This document shows, piece by piece, positions 12,454 through 12,583 of a DNA stretch of 12,583 bases. The notes beneath the pieces are model-generated. The model worked only from the letters and a program-made list of their open reading frames with translations, was not told the DNA's origin and did no database searches. The stretch comes from an uncultured Candidatus Melainabacteria bacterium (GTDB taxonomy: Bacteria; Cyanobacteriota; Vampirovibrionia; Gastranaerophilales; Gastranaerophilaceae). Position numbers and translations under genes: made by a program. Each line of letters begins with the position of its first letter. Positions within the stretch are counted from its first letter, which is position 1. The DNA lies in NCBI GenBank assembly GCA_937898445.1, contig CALEJY010000161.1, forward strand, positions 1-12,583. The letters run 5' to 3'.

Positions 12454-12583
12454 CTATTTGCTGAACAATACTGCTCTAGCAGGTGCTGAGTTTGGTAATA
12501 CTGTTGAATCATAGAATACTACAGGATATACGTCAGTAGGATTTTTGATTTTACAAGTTGCTTCTGTATCGCCCTCATCACAT
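12454..12583 (-). CDS. C-terminus of a pilin-like (prepilin-type) protein, 5' end outside the window
   Basis: Only the last 42 codons are present, with the frame open at the window edge (first full codon at 12582) and ending in TAG at 12454-12456. The translation begins CDEGDTEATCKIKNPT and continues DVYPVVFYDSTVLPNSAPAR, ending AVLFSK. A cysteine pair nine residues apart and the DVYPVVFYD...PNS...AVL ending resemble, as I recall them, the C-termini of prepilin-like proteins that are numerous in Gastranaerophilales genomes. These would be exported and assembled by a type IV pilus or type II secretion-like system. The N-terminal prepilin peptidase site that would prove this lies outside the window. 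A terminator in the right orientation follows, supporting a real gene. A 69-residue frame at 12303-12512 in another phase is a shadow. Confidence 0.65.
   Translation of the reverse strand, partial: CDEGDTEATCKIKNPTDVYPVVFYDSTVLPNSAPARAVLFSK

Noticed and set aside
12303..12512. A 69-codon minus-strand frame at the right end
   Set aside because: Overlaps the pilin-like C-terminus in another phase and extends through the terminator; the pilin-like frame has recognisable sequence and this one does not.
1..12583. tRNA or rRNA genes
   Set aside because: No cloverleaf-like segment with a GTTCRANYC-type T-loop or any rRNA sequence was recognised by eye; a tRNAscan run would settle it.

Overview
The window is AT-rich (roughly one third G+C by eye), gene-dense and uses the standard bacterial code, with TAA, TAG and TGA all serving as stops. 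The gene content and the style of several proteins point to a gut-type member of Candidatus Melainabacteria (Gastranaerophilales/Vampirovibrionia, the non-photosynthetic relatives of Cyanobacteria). The pointers are a prepilin-type C-terminus, a SpoIID-domain protein in a diderm-looking genome, a TolC-like helical secreted pair, and the order nusB-ftsY-M14 peptidase. This assignment is an inference from pattern, not from a search.

Layout. Positions 29-3252 (minus strand): cysS (cysteinyl-tRNA synthetase) followed by a secreted SpoIID/LytB-domain peptidoglycan protein. Positions 3407-3844 (plus): a 145-residue protein of unknown function, preceded by a 19-bp palindrome. Positions 3845-7752 (minus): a series read TPR protein, 72-residue helical protein, nusB, ftsY, M14 murein-peptidase-like gene. 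Positions 7859-9564 (plus): two overlapping, paralogous genes for exported helical proteins, followed by a LipM-like octanoyltransferase (9679-10332). Positions 10455-11873 (plus): a 472-residue cysteine-free, charge-rich coiled-coil protein that ends in a strong Rho-independent terminator. Positions 11979-12453 are non-coding and packed with palindromes and short repeats. The far end (12454-12583, minus) is the C-terminus of a pilin-like protein with its own terminator.

The most striking structure is inside the M14 peptidase. A DUF559 (Vsr-like nuclease fold) domain sits in frame between the first zinc-ligand motif (HGDE) and the rest of the peptidase. In the DNA it is bounded by a perfect 10-bp terminal inverted repeat plus a nested 9-bp inverted repeat, and one end carries two further hairpins. 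The nuclease part has its own ATG with a Shine-Dalgarno-like sequence. This looks like a compact nuclease-bearing mobile element (about 415 bp) that inserted without breaking the host frame. A nuclease-free structure with the same hairpin-hairpin-tail architecture lies at 12199-12268.

A second repeat family consists of two long imperfect hairpins, at 5869-5982 and 9553-9670, in opposite orientation. They share a 49-nt core that matches at 46 positions. They fill the nusB-ftsY gap and the gap between the exported pair and the LipM-like gene.

Functionally, the window combines housekeeping genes (Cys-tRNA synthesis, transcription antitermination, SRP-dependent membrane targeting, lipoylation) with cell-envelope genes (SpoIID, MpaA-like peptidase, TolC-like pair, pilin).
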